The translations under genes were made by a program, and so were the position numbers. The notes beneath the pieces are model-generated. The model searched no databases and had not been told where the DNA came from. It saw nothing but the letters and a program-made list of their open reading frames with translations. From Aminobacter sp. AP02 (GTDB lineage Bacteria; Pseudomonadota; Alphaproteobacteria; Rhizobiales; Rhizobiaceae), in assembly GCF_003148805.1 (NCBI RefSeq), contig NZ_QGGX01000005.1, forward strand, positions 62,001 through 126,000: DNA of 64,000 nt. The letters run 5' to 3'. How positions within the stretch are numbered: position 1 is the stretch's first letter; the number at the start of each line of letters is the position of its first letter. This document shows positions 48,395 through 57,455 of this stretch, piece after piece.

Positions 48395-48751
48395 GATTGG
48401 TACTTGGGATTCCGTTTGAACGACGTCCGGGTACAATACATGATTAAAAGAGTCCAGTTATTGACGACCCTGGCCTGTGGACGGAATTTCTTTAATATTT
48501 CAATAAGATGTCTCTAATGGATCGCAAGCCATTGCGGACGCTGGGGTATGTCTAGGGGGATTGGAGGCCGACCCGGGCTGTGTGGTGCCGTGCGGCAATT
48601 TGGCAAACGGATGGGGAAGTCGAGGTGCTGCATGTTTTTCGTACGAAGGTGGCCGCCATGAAAGCCACCATCGCTAAAAAGCCGCGTTCATCATGCGTTC
48701 AAGACGCGACTTCTAAAAGTCGACCGGCATAACGAACCAAGGACATATGCA
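48395..48751. other. 357-bp divergent promoter region
   Basis: Between the autotransporter gene and the secreted-protein gene. AT-rich near 48480-48510. Holds a CGACTT-CTAA-AAGTCG hairpin (48707-48722). A 24-codon frame (48658-48732) ends just before the next gene and is noted elsewhere as unproven. Confidence 0.45.
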
Positions 48752-49270
48752 GTGCCAATCGCCCACACTCTTACGATGCGGACGGCCATCGCATCCATTT
48801 GCATCGGCAGCCTCGCTGCACTGGTATCCACGCTCACGCCCAGCCCGGCCTCGGCGCAGCGGCTGATCCGTTGCGCGTCGGAAGGCGGAACATGCCGGCT
48901 GCCTTTTCCGGCCGAAGTCGTCTACGGCGCGCAGGGCATGACCACCTCGCGCTTCATCGACGGGCCGGCGGTCCGCTGCTCAAACCGCGTGTTCGGCGAC
49001 CCGGCACCGGGCCTTCGCAAGGAGTGCTACGTGGTGCAGCGCGGCAGGGGTGGCTACGACGACGGCGAATATGGCGAACCTCGCCGCAAAAGGTGGGTTG
49101 TTTGCGCGAACGAGAACCAATTCTGCGACTTCTATGGCCGCAAGCGCGTCCGCTATGGGACGATCGGGCAGTATGAGGAAGGTGTTTTTCGCGATGGCGT
49201 CGATTGCGACAACGATACTTTCGGAGATCCGGTGCCCGGAACCCGCAAGCGTTGCTATGTCCAGGACTGA
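48752..49270 (+). CDS. secreted protein with two internal Cys repeats
   Basis: Exported 172-residue protein of unknown family. Signal MRTAIASICIGSLAALVSTL...ASA, then two copies of a 57-60 residue unit: RCASEGGTCRLPFPAEVVYG...CSNRVFGDPAPGLRKECYV and VCANENQFCDFYGRKRVRYG...CDNDTFGDPVPGTRKRCYV. Each has four Cys, likely two disulfides, and a shared FGDPxPGxRKxCYV end, so it arose by internal duplication. GTG at 48752 has AAGGA upstream; ATG at 48776 is the alternative. It is followed by a terminator. Resembles sugar-binding secreted domains only loosely. Confidence 0.72.
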   Translation: MPIAHTLTMRTAIASICIGSLAALVSTLTPSPASAQRLIRCASEGGTCRLPFPAEVVYGAQGMTTSRFIDGPAVRCSNRVFGDPAPGLRKECYVVQRGRGGYDDGEYGEPRRKRWVVCANENQFCDFYGRKRVRYGTIGQYEEGVFRDGVDCDNDTFGDPVPGTRKRCYVQD

Positions 49271-49302
49271 GCCTGCCGGCCGCAAGCCCGGCGGAACTTC
49301 GA

Positions 49303-49335
49303 CGGAGGCGCCTCGCGGCGCCTCCGTTTTCGTTT
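49303..49335 (+). terminator. Terminator of the two-repeat secreted protein gene
   Basis: CGGAGGCGCC / GGCGCCTCCG, a 10-bp perfect stem with a TCGC loop, followed by TTTTCGTTT on the plus strand. Confidence 0.85.
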
Positions 49336-49338
49336 GCG

Positions 49339-49764
49339 TCAGGCGTCAACCCGATCCGGCACATACATCGCCAGGAACTCGGGGGTTGGCGGAATCTGCG
49401 TGATGACGTCGATCAGCACACCGTTGGGATCCCTGGTGATGAAGTGGCGTTGGCCGAAGTCTTCGTCGCGCAGCGACCGCAGGATTGGCAGGCCCTCCGC
49501 GACAAGCCGCTCATGCACGGTATCGACATCCTTGACCTCGAAATTGATCAGCAGGCCGGCAACCCGTCCGCGTCCCTCTTCGGGGATGGTCTCGTGGTCG
49601 CCCTGGACGATGGCGAGATCGACGCGCTTGTCTTCCGTCGATCGCAGATGGACATACCAGCCGGCGTCAAACTCATACGCGAAGCGGAAGTGCTTGACAT
49701 AGAAAGCGGCGGTACCGGCAACGTCGCCGGTCATCAGAACGGGATAGTAGCTGGTCGTTTTCAT
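49339..49764 (-). CDS. VOC-family (glyoxalase/bleomycin resistance-like) protein
   Basis: 141-residue metal-site fold protein: [60 protein letters not shown], then [20 protein letters not shown]. Two beta-alpha-beta-beta-beta units of one VOC domain. The usual metal ligands are not obvious, so catalysis is uncertain. AGGAAAG precedes the ATG at 49764. Divergent from a TetR gene with two operator-like palindromes between, so the VOC gene is its likely target. Confidence 0.87.
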   Translation of the reverse strand: MKTTSYYPVLMTGDVAGTAAFYVKHFRFAYEFDAGWYVHLRSTEDKRVDLAIVQGDHETIPEEGRGRVAGLLINFEVKDVDTVHERLVAEGLPILRSLRDEDFGQRHFITRDPNGVLIDVITQIPPTPEFLAMYVPDRVDA

Positions 49765-49788
49765 GGCTTTCCTTTGCTCCTCAATTAA

Positions 49789-49836
49789 CATACAGTCTGC
49801 ATGCAAATGTGAAATAACATACAGGCTGCATGTATG
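49789..49836. promoter_or_regulatory. Two TetR operator candidates
   Basis: CATACA-N7-TGTATG at 49818-49836 (perfect arms; it overlaps the TetR start codon) and a weaker copy, CATACAGTCTGCATGCA, at 49789-49805. The copies are 29 bp apart and share CATACAG.CTGCATG. Confidence 0.7.
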
Positions 49837-50442
49837 CAAGAGAGAAACCTGCGCCGCTCCAACCGAGACCGCACCGAGGCGACGCGTGGCGATCTGATCG
49901 CGGCCGCCAGAAAGCTGTTCACCGAAAAATCCTATGCCGAAACGGGAACGCCCGAGATCGTGGCGGCGGCAGGGGTGACGCGCGGCGCGCTGTATCACCA
50001 CTTCGCCGACAAGCAGGCGCTGTTTGAGGCCGTGGTCGAGCAGGAGGCCAACGCCGTCGCCGAAGAAGTCGAACGCGCCGCGCCAGTGGCACTCGGCGCA
50101 CGCGAAGCGCTCCTGGCCGGCACCGAAGCGTATCTCCGGGCGATGCAGGTTGCCGGGCGGACGCGTCTGCTGCTGCTCGACGGCCCGGCGGTGCTCGGCC
50201 GCACCGGCATGGACGCCGTCGACGATCGCCATGGTAACCGCACTTTGCGCGAGGGCCTTGCGACGACAATGCGTGCTGGGGCCATGCGCAAGCTGCCGCT
50301 TGATGCACTCACCGGCCTGCTTGCGGCCACCTTCGACCGCGCGGCACTGGCGGTCGACGCAGGCGCGCCTTTTGACGACCAACTCGCGGTGATTGCCGCA
50401 CTCATCGACGGGCTGATGAAGCAGTCGCCGCAGCCTGCGTAA
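49834..50442 (+). CDS. TetR-family regulator
   Basis: 202-residue TetR-type repressor. HTH region: [39 protein letters not shown] with [19 protein letters not shown]; recognition helix [10 protein letters not shown]. The helical ligand domain contains [13 protein letters not shown]-like helices and ends [18 protein letters not shown] at 49834 lies inside the second palindrome of the divergent operator region, so autorepression by blocking translation start is plausible. Its target is probably the VOC protein gene. Confidence 0.88.
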   Translation: MQERNLRRSNRDRTEATRGDLIAAARKLFTEKSYAETGTPEIVAAAGVTRGALYHHFADKQALFEAVVEQEANAVAEEVERAAPVALGAREALLAGTEAYLRAMQVAGRTRLLLLDGPAVLGRTGMDAVDDRHGNRTLREGLATTMRAGAMRKLPLDALTGLLAATFDRAALAVDAGAPFDDQLAVIAALIDGLMKQSPQPA

Positions 50443-50767
50443 GCGATTTCGCCTCGCCAGATCCTTTTGATCCAGTTCCTCGCCGATGGCAGGCCAGGGC
50501 GCGCCGAGCTTTGGCGGGTATCTGCGCGCGCCACGACAAGTCGGGCCGCGTGAAGCCGCTGTCCAGCAAGGCAATCGGTGCGCAAACGAGGTCTTCCTCG
50601 ACCCGACGCTCCTCTTCAAACAGCATCTGCTCAAATACATAAACTTACTTGAGTTATTTTATTTGGGTGGCCATAGTCTGCTTGGCTGGCCCCTGGAGGC
50701 TGGCGGAGGCGCCCAGGGGAGGGAGTTGCCACCTAAAGGCGCCGCCTGATCACGAGAGGAGATCTTC
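50443..50767. other. 325-bp intergenic region
   Basis: Between the TetR gene and the PIG-L gene. A loose GC hairpin (CCCCTGG...CCAGGGG) near 50690-50720 and a GAGAGGAG ribosome site at its end. No gene seen. Confidence 0.4.
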
Positions 50768-53254
50768 ATGACGACGATGACCCGGCGATTGTTTATCGCA
50801 TCGCTGCCGCCCGCCTTGCTGGCCATGCGCACCGCAGCGCACGCCGCGCCCGCTTCCGACCTCGAGCTCATTGCCCGCCAGAAGCTCGAGCCGGCAATCG
50901 TGACCCTTCATCGCCGCCTGGAGCGCCTGACCTCGACGCTTACCTTCATGACCACCGGCGCGCATCCTGACGACGAGCCGAGCGGCCTGCTTGCGGCACT
51001 GCGCCATGTCTACGGCATCCGGCCGGTTCTTTATTGCATCACCCGCGGCGAGGGCGGCCAGAACAGCATTGGTGCCGAGCGTGGGTCGGTTCTTGGCGTG
51101 TTGCGCACCCGCGAAATGCAGGAAGCATCGCGGTCGCTCGACGCTTCGCTCGCCTTCGGCGGTCGCGGCCATTCCGATTCGGTGCACGATTTCGGCTTCT
51201 CGAAGGACCCGAACGACACGATCGACCGCTGGGGTCGTGACCGCGTTGTCGAGCGCATGACCTGGGCGTTCCGCCAGTACAAGCCCGACATCGTCATGAA
51301 TTGCTTCCTCGACGTGCCAGGCCAGCACGGCCAGCACCGGGCCGCCGTCGTTGCGACCTTCATCACCGCGGACATTTCCGGCAATGCAAAGGAGTATCCC
51401 GAGCAGATCGCCGCCGGCCTCGACCCATGGGACGTGCCAAAGATCTATTCCCCCGCTTATGGCGGTGGTGGCGGGGTATATGACGACGAAACACCGCCGC
51501 CGCCCACGACGCTGACGGTGAAGGCGCCTGAACGCGACAAGATCTCGGGCGCCACCTTCCCACAGATGGGCGAGTGGTCGCGGTCGTGCCACCTGACCCA
51601 GGGCATGGGCAAATGGCGCGCTGAACCCAAGACCGAATGGCAGCTGCACCTGGCGCGCGTCGCCCAAGGCGAGCGGGCGACGAACGAGGTCGACATCCGC
51701 GATGGCCTGATCGCCACGGTCGGCGACATTGCCGGCATGGACGGCATGCCTGCTTCCCTCGCCGATGCGCTGCGCAACGCACAAGGCCTGATCGACGAAG
51801 CGATTGCCGACTATGGCGACCCGGTGGTGGTGGTCAACAAGGCTGTCGAAATCGGCAAGGCCATCGATGAAGCGCGCAAGCAACTGCCTGAAGAGTTCCG
51901 CGCGCTCGTCGCCCATCGCCTCGAACGCAAGGCGCGCGAGGTCGATCTGGTCCTGGCAACCGCCTCGGGCATGCATATCAGGGCCTTCACAGAAGGTGCG
52001 GACCTCAAGCCGGGCGACACCATCACCATCAAGACGCTGGTCGAAGCCCCTGAAAGCGTGGTGGTGGAGAAGGCCGAGATCATCGCCCGCAAGGGCCTGA
52101 GCGCCAGCAACGACCAGCTGTCGGTGGCAAGCGACGCCGAGCTCACCAATCCGCTGACCGAGCAGTTCGACCCGCTCGGCGGCAATGGTGACGCCTTCGT
52201 GCGGCTGACCGTGAAGATCGGTGACCGGTCGGCGGTGCTGGATGTCGATCTGGAAGATGCACTGAGGGTTCTTCCCTCGGCCTCGCTGGAGCTGAAGCCC
52301 GACGCGGTGGTGTTCAACACGGCCGCCGATCTGGCGCCTGTCGCCATGACCGCGACAGTCACCAACGCCAAGGTCGGCGACCTCAAGATCGACTTGCCCG
52401 AGGGCTGGGCTCTGAACCCATCAGGCGAAGCGTCGGACAATTCGGGCACCTTCGACCTGCAGCCACCTGCAAAGCCCGGCGAAACGCGCTTTGCCATCGA
52501 GCCCAAGCTGCTCGGCAGTGACGCCTATGCGATCAACACCTTCACCTATCCGCATATCGGCCGCTCCGTCGTGCCGACGAAAGTGTCGGTTCCGGTGCAG
52601 ACAGTGGGCGCGGAGCTTACCGGGCTGAAGGTCGGCTACATCAGCGGCGGCAACGATAAGGTCGGGCTGTGGATGAAGCGGCTCGGCATCGATGTCGTGG
52701 AGCTTAGCCCCGCCGACGTCGAGCAAGGCACCTACCGCGATCTCAAGACCATCGTCGTCGGCATCTTCGCTTTCGGCAAGCGCGAGGACCTCGCCAAGGC
52801 GGTGCCCGAGCTGCACGAATGGGTCAAGGATGGCGGCCATCTGGTCACGCTCTACCATCGCCCGAGCGATGGCTGGGATGCGGAGAAAGTGCCGCCGCTG
52901 TTCCTCAAGATCGGCTCGCCCTCGATCCGCTACCGCGTCACCGACGCCAATGCAGAGGTCGATATCCTCGAACCCGAACACAAGCTGCTCAACCGCCCCA
53001 ACAAGATCGGGCCGGAAGACTGGGCCAATTGGGACAAGGAACGCGGGCTCTATTTCGCGTCCGAATGGGACAAGGCCTACAAGCCGCTTCTGGCAATGAG
53101 CGACAAGGGCGAAGACAAGCTCAACGGTTCGCTGCTTTCGGCCGAGATCGGCAAGGGCCGCCACACCCATACCAGCCTTGTGCTGCACCATCAGCTCGAC
53201 AAGCTGGTGCCCGGCGCCTTCCGCCTGCTCGCCAATCTGGTGCAGCCGGCATAA
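50768..53254 (+). CDS. Tat-exported PIG-L deacetylase-family protein, multidomain
   Basis: 828 residues. Twin-arginine signal (MTTMTRRLFIASLPP) with cleavage near AHAAPA. Then a PIG-L/LmbE-type zinc deacetylase domain (about 50-260): TFMTTGAHPDDEPSGLLAAL (H66, D68, D69), TRGEGGQNSIG and the later GQHGQHRAAV His. Middle: helical and beta-sandwich segments (about 350-620). C-terminal domain with VGYISGGNDKVGLWMKRLGI and HEWVKDGGHLVTLYHRP, like the ThuA/glutamine-amidotransferase-type folds. Likely periplasmic and acting on N-acetylated sugars; no substrate known. ATG after GAGAGGAGATCTTC. Confidence 0.85.
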   Translation: MTTMTRRLFIASLPPALLAMRTAAHAAPASDLELIARQKLEPAIVTLHRRLERLTSTLTFMTTGAHPDDEPSGLLAALRHVYGIRPVLYCITRGEGGQNSIGAERGSVLGVLRTREMQEASRSLDASLAFGGRGHSDSVHDFGFSKDPNDTIDRWGRDRVVERMTWAFRQYKPDIVMNCFLDVPGQHGQHRAAVVATFITADISGNAKEYPEQIAAGLDPWDVPKIYSPAYGGGGGVYDDETPPPPTTLTVKAPERDKISGATFPQMGEWSRSCHLTQGMGKWRAEPKTEWQLHLARVAQGERATNEVDIRDGLIATVGDIAGMDGMPASLADALRNAQGLIDEAIADYGDPVVVVNKAVEIGKAIDEARKQLPEEFRALVAHRLERKAREVDLVLATASGMHIRAFTEGADLKPGDTITIKTLVEAPESVVVEKAEIIARKGLSASNDQLSVASDAELTNPLTEQFDPLGGNGDAFVRLTVKIGDRSAVLDVDLEDALRVLPSASLELKPDAVVFNTAADLAPVAMTATVTNAKVGDLKIDLPEGWALNPSGEASDNSGTFDLQPPAKPGETRFAIEPKLLGSDAYAINTFTYPHIGRSVVPTKVSVPVQTVGAELTGLKVGYISGGNDKVGLWMKRLGIDVVELSPADVEQGTYRDLKTIVVGIFAFGKREDLAKAVPELHEWVKDGGHLVTLYHRPSDGWDAEKVPPLFLKIGSPSIRYRVTDANAEVDILEPEHKLLNRPNKIGPEDWANWDKERGLYFASEWDKAYKPLLAMSDKGEDKLNGSLLSAEIGKGRHTHTSLVLHHQLDKLVPGAFRLLANLVQPA

Positions 53255-53263
53255 ACGATGATC

Positions 53264-53291
53264 AAGGGCCCCGGCGCTCTGCCGGGGCCTT
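53264..53291 (+). terminator. GC-rich hairpin after the PIG-L gene
   Basis: AAGGGCCCCGGC / GCCGGGGCCTT with one bulge and a 5-base loop, then CCC rather than a T-run. Weak terminator at best. Confidence 0.5.
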
Positions 53292-53426
53292 CCCACCACC
53301 AAGTTTGGGCGCCTGTGACATCGCTAGCCCTTGCGCGCCAAGGCACCGGATGCTTTAGGAGCGAACTCTTTTACGGGCGCAACCGATGACGTAGTGACCC
53401 GACAAATCCTCTGGGTCCTACAAAAC

Positions 53427-55049
53427 ATGATTCGTCTCGAAAATATCGGCAAGCAGAACGGTAAGCAGATCGTGTTTATCGAGGCCTCCGCAGCGCTCCA
53501 AAGGGGCGAGAAGGTCGGCCTCGTCGGCCCCAACGGTGCCGGCAAGACAACGCTCTTCCGCATGATTACTGGTCAGGAGCAGCCCGACGAGGGCCAGGTC
53601 TCCGTCGATCGCGGCGTCACCATCGGCTATTTCAGCCAGGATGTCGGCGACATGGCTGGCCGCAGCCCTGTGGCGGAAGTCATGGACGGTGCTGGCCCGA
53701 TCGGTTCGATGATCGCCGAGATGCGCGAATTGGAAGCCGCGATGGTCGACCCCGATCGCGCCGACGAGATGGACCAGGTCATCGAGCGTTATGGCGAGGT
53801 GCAAGGGCGCTTCGAGGAACTCGACGGCTACTCGCTCGACGGCCGGGCGCGCGAAGTGCTCGATGGTCTTGGCTTCTCGCAGGAGATGATGGACGGCGAT
53901 GTCGGCGCGCTGTCCGGCGGCTGGAAGATGCGCGTAGCACTCGCCAAGATCCTGCTCATGCGCCCCGACGCTCTGCTGCTCGACGAGCCGAGCAACCACC
54001 TTGATCTCGAAAGCCTGATCTGGCTCGAAGCCTTCCTCAAGGGCTATGACGGCGCGCTTTTGATGACCTCCCACGACCGCGAGTTCATGAACCGCATCGT
54101 CAACAAGGTGGTCGAGATCGACGGCGGTTCGCTGACCGCCTATTCCGGCGACTACGAATTCTACCAGCAGCAGCGCGTGCTGGCCGACAAGCAGCAGCAG
54201 GCACAGTTCGAGCGACAGCAGGCCATGCTGTCCAAGGAAATCGCCTTCATCGAGCGCTTCAAGGCGCGCGCCTCGCACGCCGCCCAGGTGCAAAGCCGCG
54301 TCAAGAAACTCGACAAGATCGACAAGGTCGAGCCGCCCAAGCGCCGCCAGACGGTGTCATTCGAGTTCCAGCCGGCACCGCGTTCGGGCGAGGACGTGGT
54401 CACGCTCAAGAACGTGCACAAGCGCTATGGCAGCAAGACCATTTATGAAGGCCTTGATTTCCAGGTTCGCCGCAAGGAGCGCTGGTGCATCATGGGCATC
54501 AACGGCGCGGGCAAGTCGACGCTGCTGAAGCTGGTGGCCGGCGCCTCCAAGCCCGACGACGGCACGGTCGCGCGGGGACCCAGCGTCAAGATGGGCTACT
54601 TCGCCCAGCACGCCATGGACCTGCTCGATGGCGACCGCACCGTGTTCCAGCAGTTGGAAGACACCTTCCCGCAGGCTGGCCAGGCGCCACTGCGCGCGCT
54701 CGCCGGCTGCTTCGGCTTTTCCGGCGATGACGTCGAAAAGAAATGCCGGGTGCTTTCGGGAGGCGAAAAGGCGCGGCTCGTGATGGCGATCATGCTGTTT
54801 GATCCGCCGAACCTCCTGGTGCTCGACGAGCCGACCAACCATTTGGACATCACCACCAAGGAGATGCTCATCACGGCGCTGTCGCAGTATGAGGGCACGA
54901 TGCTGTTCGTTTCGCACGACCGCCACTTCCTGGCGGCCCTTTCCAATCGCGTGCTGGAACTGACGCCCGACGGCATCCACACCTATGGCGGCGGCTATAC
55001 GGAATATGTCGAGCGCACCGGCCAGGAAGCACCGGGCCTCAGGAGCTGA
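53427..55049 (+). CDS. ABC-F family ATPase (translation factor type)
   Basis: Soluble twin-ABC protein of 540 residues with no membrane domain. First cassette: Walker A GLVGPNGAGKTTL, signature ALSGGWKMRVALAKILL, Walker B DALLLDEPSNHLDL. A helical linker (about 240-310, rich in QQQ/KR) interacts with the ribosome in the family. Second cassette: IMGINGAGKSTL, VLSGGEKARLVMAIM, LLVLDEPTNHLDI. Such proteins act on ribosomes (EttA, Uup, YbiT kin); which subclass is not certain. ATG at 53427 fits the first cassette start; longer frames lack homology. Confidence 0.92.
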   Translation: MIRLENIGKQNGKQIVFIEASAALQRGEKVGLVGPNGAGKTTLFRMITGQEQPDEGQVSVDRGVTIGYFSQDVGDMAGRSPVAEVMDGAGPIGSMIAEMRELEAAMVDPDRADEMDQVIERYGEVQGRFEELDGYSLDGRAREVLDGLGFSQEMMDGDVGALSGGWKMRVALAKILLMRPDALLLDEPSNHLDLESLIWLEAFLKGYDGALLMTSHDREFMNRIVNKVVEIDGGSLTAYSGDYEFYQQQRVLADKQQQAQFERQQAMLSKEIAFIERFKARASHAAQVQSRVKKLDKIDKVEPPKRRQTVSFEFQPAPRSGEDVVTLKNVHKRYGSKTIYEGLDFQVRRKERWCIMGINGAGKSTLLKLVAGASKPDDGTVARGPSVKMGYFAQHAMDLLDGDRTVFQQLEDTFPQAGQAPLRALAGCFGFSGDDVEKKCRVLSGGEKARLVMAIMLFDPPNLLVLDEPTNHLDITTKEMLITALSQYEGTMLFVSHDRHFLAALSNRVLELTPDGIHTYGGGYTEYVERTGQEAPGLRS

Positions 55050-55180
55050 GGCGGGAAGCGAGGCGCTGAGCGTCCCGTTGGACGGCGCAAATGACGCTCT
55101 GAGACTTTGGCGCATGGCCCCGAAATCGATTTCGGTTTTCAGGAGCATGCGCGATCCCTCGCGCGGCTTGCCAATCGGCC

Positions 55181-55471
55181 TCAGCCGAACATGCGCTCAC
55201 CTTGTTCGTCGACCAGCTGCCGGCCCTTGGTCAGCGAGACTTCGACGGCGTCGTCGAGTGCCGCGAAACGGTCGGCGCGGATGAACTTGTGTTCCTTGAC
55301 CGTGCCGCCGACATCCTTGGAAACCACGCCGCAGGTCTGGAACTGGCCGCCTTCCTTGTAGGGCATCGCCTTGATGGCAAAGCCCTTGTATTCGATCTCC
55401 TTGGCAACCGTAGGCGCTGACGTTTCCGCCGCGCCGCCGCCACCGCCAAAAAGCCTCTTCAGAAACGACAT
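55181..55471 (-). CDS. HlyU-family protein
   Basis: 96 residues: a short hydrophobic, Gly-rich head (MSFLKRLFGGGGGAAE) and a HlyU domain, KEIEYKGFAIKAMPYKEGGQ, FQTCGVVSKDV, EHKFIRADRFAALDDAVEVS. HlyU was named for activation of a Vibrio hemolysin, but in alphaproteobacteria it is a common small protein of unproven role. Single gene, convergent with the ABC-F gene. Confidence 0.85.
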   Translation of the reverse strand: MSFLKRLFGGGGGAAETSAPTVAKEIEYKGFAIKAMPYKEGGQFQTCGVVSKDVGGTVKEHKFIRADRFAALDDAVEVSLTKGRQLVDEQGERMFG

Positions 55472-55592
55472 CTGGTTCTTCCCGTTGTTTTTCCGAAACT
55501 TAGCCGCTTGTGCTGATACAGTCGAGGCGTTTCGAGTTCAGCGCGACCAGAGCGCACGTGAGATGCGTGCGCCCTGGATTTCACATGCCGTC

Positions 55593-55886
55593 CTAGCCGA
55601 GCGAGGCGATGATTTCGCGATAGGCAAGTTCAGGGAACGCCTTCAGGGTGCGCGTCCGTATATTGCCGCCTTGGCCCAAAATCAGGGCAAAGCGTGCCAC
55701 CACCGCGTCGTCGGGCGCCTCGGCGATCGCCACCATGTCGTATTCGCCCATGGTCAGGTAAAACTGCTTGAACGAGCCGCCCATCTCTCCGAGCAGCTTC
55801 TTGGCCGCATCGAGCCGTTTGGGCGATGAACGTACGTCGCGCACGCCCTGGTCGGTCCAGTTGATCAGCACAATGTAACTCGTCAT
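55593..55886 (-). CDS. GYD-domain protein
   Basis: 97-residue GYD-domain (dimeric alpha/beta barrel) protein: MTSYIVLINWTDQGVRDVRS, KRLDAAKKLLGEMGGSFKQF, TMGEYDMVAIAEAPDDAVVA. The conserved G-x-Y-D is seen as GEYD. Function unknown; often a ligand-binding dimer. GGGAG lies about 8 bases before the ATG at 55886, which favours this start over the long upstream extension. Confidence 0.85.
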   Translation of the reverse strand: MTSYIVLINWTDQGVRDVRSSPKRLDAAKKLLGEMGGSFKQFYLTMGEYDMVAIAEAPDDAVVARFALILGQGGNIRTRTLKAFPELAYREIIASLG

Positions 55887-56028
55887 GGCACATCTCCCTC
55901 CGGCGCCACGGAGCACGGCGCAAGCCGCCGGGGCGGGCATCCGGGTCATCGCCCTCAATGCATCCACGGAAGGGGAGTATCCTCTCCTGCCGGCATTCCG
56001 GCAAGGAAATCGGTGCTGTCGCTGGCGA

Positions 56029-56523
56029 TCAGGCAGTCGAGGAGCCGCCGGTGCCAAGTTCTTTCTGCATGAACACGCTGAGCGGGTCGGCCGAGTAGTC
56101 GCCGAACGGCCCGCAGCGCGAAAAGCCGGTACGAGCGTAGAGCGCCAGTGCCTCGTGGTTGTCGACGCCAGTCTCCAGCCTGATCAGCGCAATGCCGGCA
56201 TCGCGTGCCCGGGCTTCGAGATCGGAAAGGATAGCCTTCGAAAGCCCCTTGCCGCGCGCCGCCGGCACCACCCACATGCGCTTCAGTTCGGCCCAGCCCT
56301 CGGTCAGGGCCAGCGCGCCGGTGCCTACCGCCTCGCCTTGCTCGTTGCGGGCAACCACAAACCACACATTCGGTGCGCGCAATGCCTCGAGCGGCAGGAA
56401 GTGGTTGCTTGCGGCCGGATAGAGCGATGCGCCATAGGCATCACCTTCGTCCAGAAGGGCGATCACCTCCGGGGTTGCCGGATCCTCCAGGCCAATTCGA
56501 AACTGCATGTCTTGCGCTCGCAT
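56029..56523 (-). CDS. GNAT-family N-acetyltransferase
   Basis: 164 residues from ATG at 56523 (or 159 from ATG at 56508; neither has a strong ribosome site). GNAT core: VWFVVARNEQGEAVGTGAL (beta2-3), AELKRMWVVPAARGKGLSKA (beta4 and the R-G-K-G-L pyrophosphate loop), IRLETGVDNHEALALYARTG (beta5), FSRCGPFGDYSADPLSVFMQ. The ELKRMWV/GDYSADPLSVFM blocks resemble PanZ/YpeA-like small-molecule acetyltransferases seen in Rhizobiales. The gene precedes the GYD gene on the same strand with a 142-bp gap. Confidence 0.85.
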   Translation of the reverse strand: MRAQDMQFRIGLEDPATPEVIALLDEGDAYGASLYPAASNHFLPLEALRAPNVWFVVARNEQGEAVGTGALALTEGWAELKRMWVVPAARGKGLSKAILSDLEARARDAGIALIRLETGVDNHEALALYARTGFSRCGPFGDYSADPLSVFMQKELGTGGSSTA

Positions 56524-56691
56524 CGTTTGGAGCGCCACGCGTCCACATGGACGCGAAAAGACGCTCAATGTCCTTGAACCTACGCATCGCGCTTTCCAAA
56601 AACCGATTCCAATCTTCGGGCCGATGCGCCGGTCAGCAAATCCGACTAAAGCCCACGCCAGGAAATCGGGCAAGGCCGGCCCGATGCGGCC

Positions 56692-57303
56692 TTAGCGCTC
56701 GGTCAGCGCGAGCTTTGCGCCAAGCATGACGAATGCGGCGGCGAAGCTGCGGCGCATCCAGGTCATGACACGCGGGCTGCCCGTCATCTTGTCGCGAACG
56801 GCTGCGGCGCACAGGCCATAGATGGCGAAGATGACGAAGGTCGCCAGCATGAACACGCCGGAGAGTTCGAGCATGCGGGTGAGCACATGCGGCTCATTTG
56901 GGGCGATGAACTGCGGCAGGAAGGCAACGAAGAAGATCGACAGCTTGGGGTTGAGCACGTTGATCAGCACGCCGTCGACCAGTACCTGGCGCGCGCTGCG
57001 CGGATCGGCCTTGTCGTCGACCTTGAGGGCGCCATGCTCGCGCAGGCTCTGCCAGGCCATGTAGAGCAGATAGGCGACGCCGGCATATTTGACGATCTCG
57101 AAGGCCAGGGCGCTGGTGTGCAGCAGTGCGGCGAGGCCGGTCAGTGCTGCGATCAGGTGCGGAACGATGCCGAGCGTGCAGGCAAAAGCGGCGAGTACGC
57201 TTGCGCGTCCGCCGCGCGAAAGTCCCGCGGCGAGGGTATAGACGACGCCGGTTCCTGGTGAAGCAACGATGATGAGCGTGGTCAGCAGGAATTCAATCGA
57301 CAT
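56692..57303 (-). CDS. LysE-family amino-acid exporter
   Basis: Inner-membrane protein of 203 residues with six hydrophobic segments. LysE/RhtB motif near the start: LLTTLIIVASPGTGVVYTLA and the G-R-A-S loop (SRGGRASVLAAFACTLGI); later VDGVLINVLNPKLSIFFVAF (NPK motif). Exports amino acids or homoserine-lactone-like compounds in related bacteria; substrate unknown. ATG at 57303, GGGAGGG just upstream. Confidence 0.9.
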   Translation of the reverse strand: MSIEFLLTTLIIVASPGTGVVYTLAAGLSRGGRASVLAAFACTLGIVPHLIAALTGLAALLHTSALAFEIVKYAGVAYLLYMAWQSLREHGALKVDDKADPRSARQVLVDGVLINVLNPKLSIFFVAFLPQFIAPNEPHVLTRMLELSGVFMLATFVIFAIYGLCAAAVRDKMTGSPRVMTWMRRSFAAAFVMLGAKLALTER

Positions 57304-57455
57304 GGTCGCCCTCCCTCAAGAAGAAGCGACCATAATGCATGGCGATGCTTGGTGGAAGCCACCCGAAAATCGCCAGCGGGGGGCAATTGTCTTTCAACAG
57401 TCCGAGACTACGCAGCTGGAAAACCGGTTTGCCGTTTTTCGAGCTGCGATAGAAC

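Noticed and set aside
48658-48732. A 24-codon frame (MKATIAKKPRSSC...) just before the two-repeat secreted protein gene
   Set aside because: A weak ribosome site is present, but no conservation can be checked and the frame may be chance. A leader peptide is not supported by any attenuator structure beyond one short hairpin.
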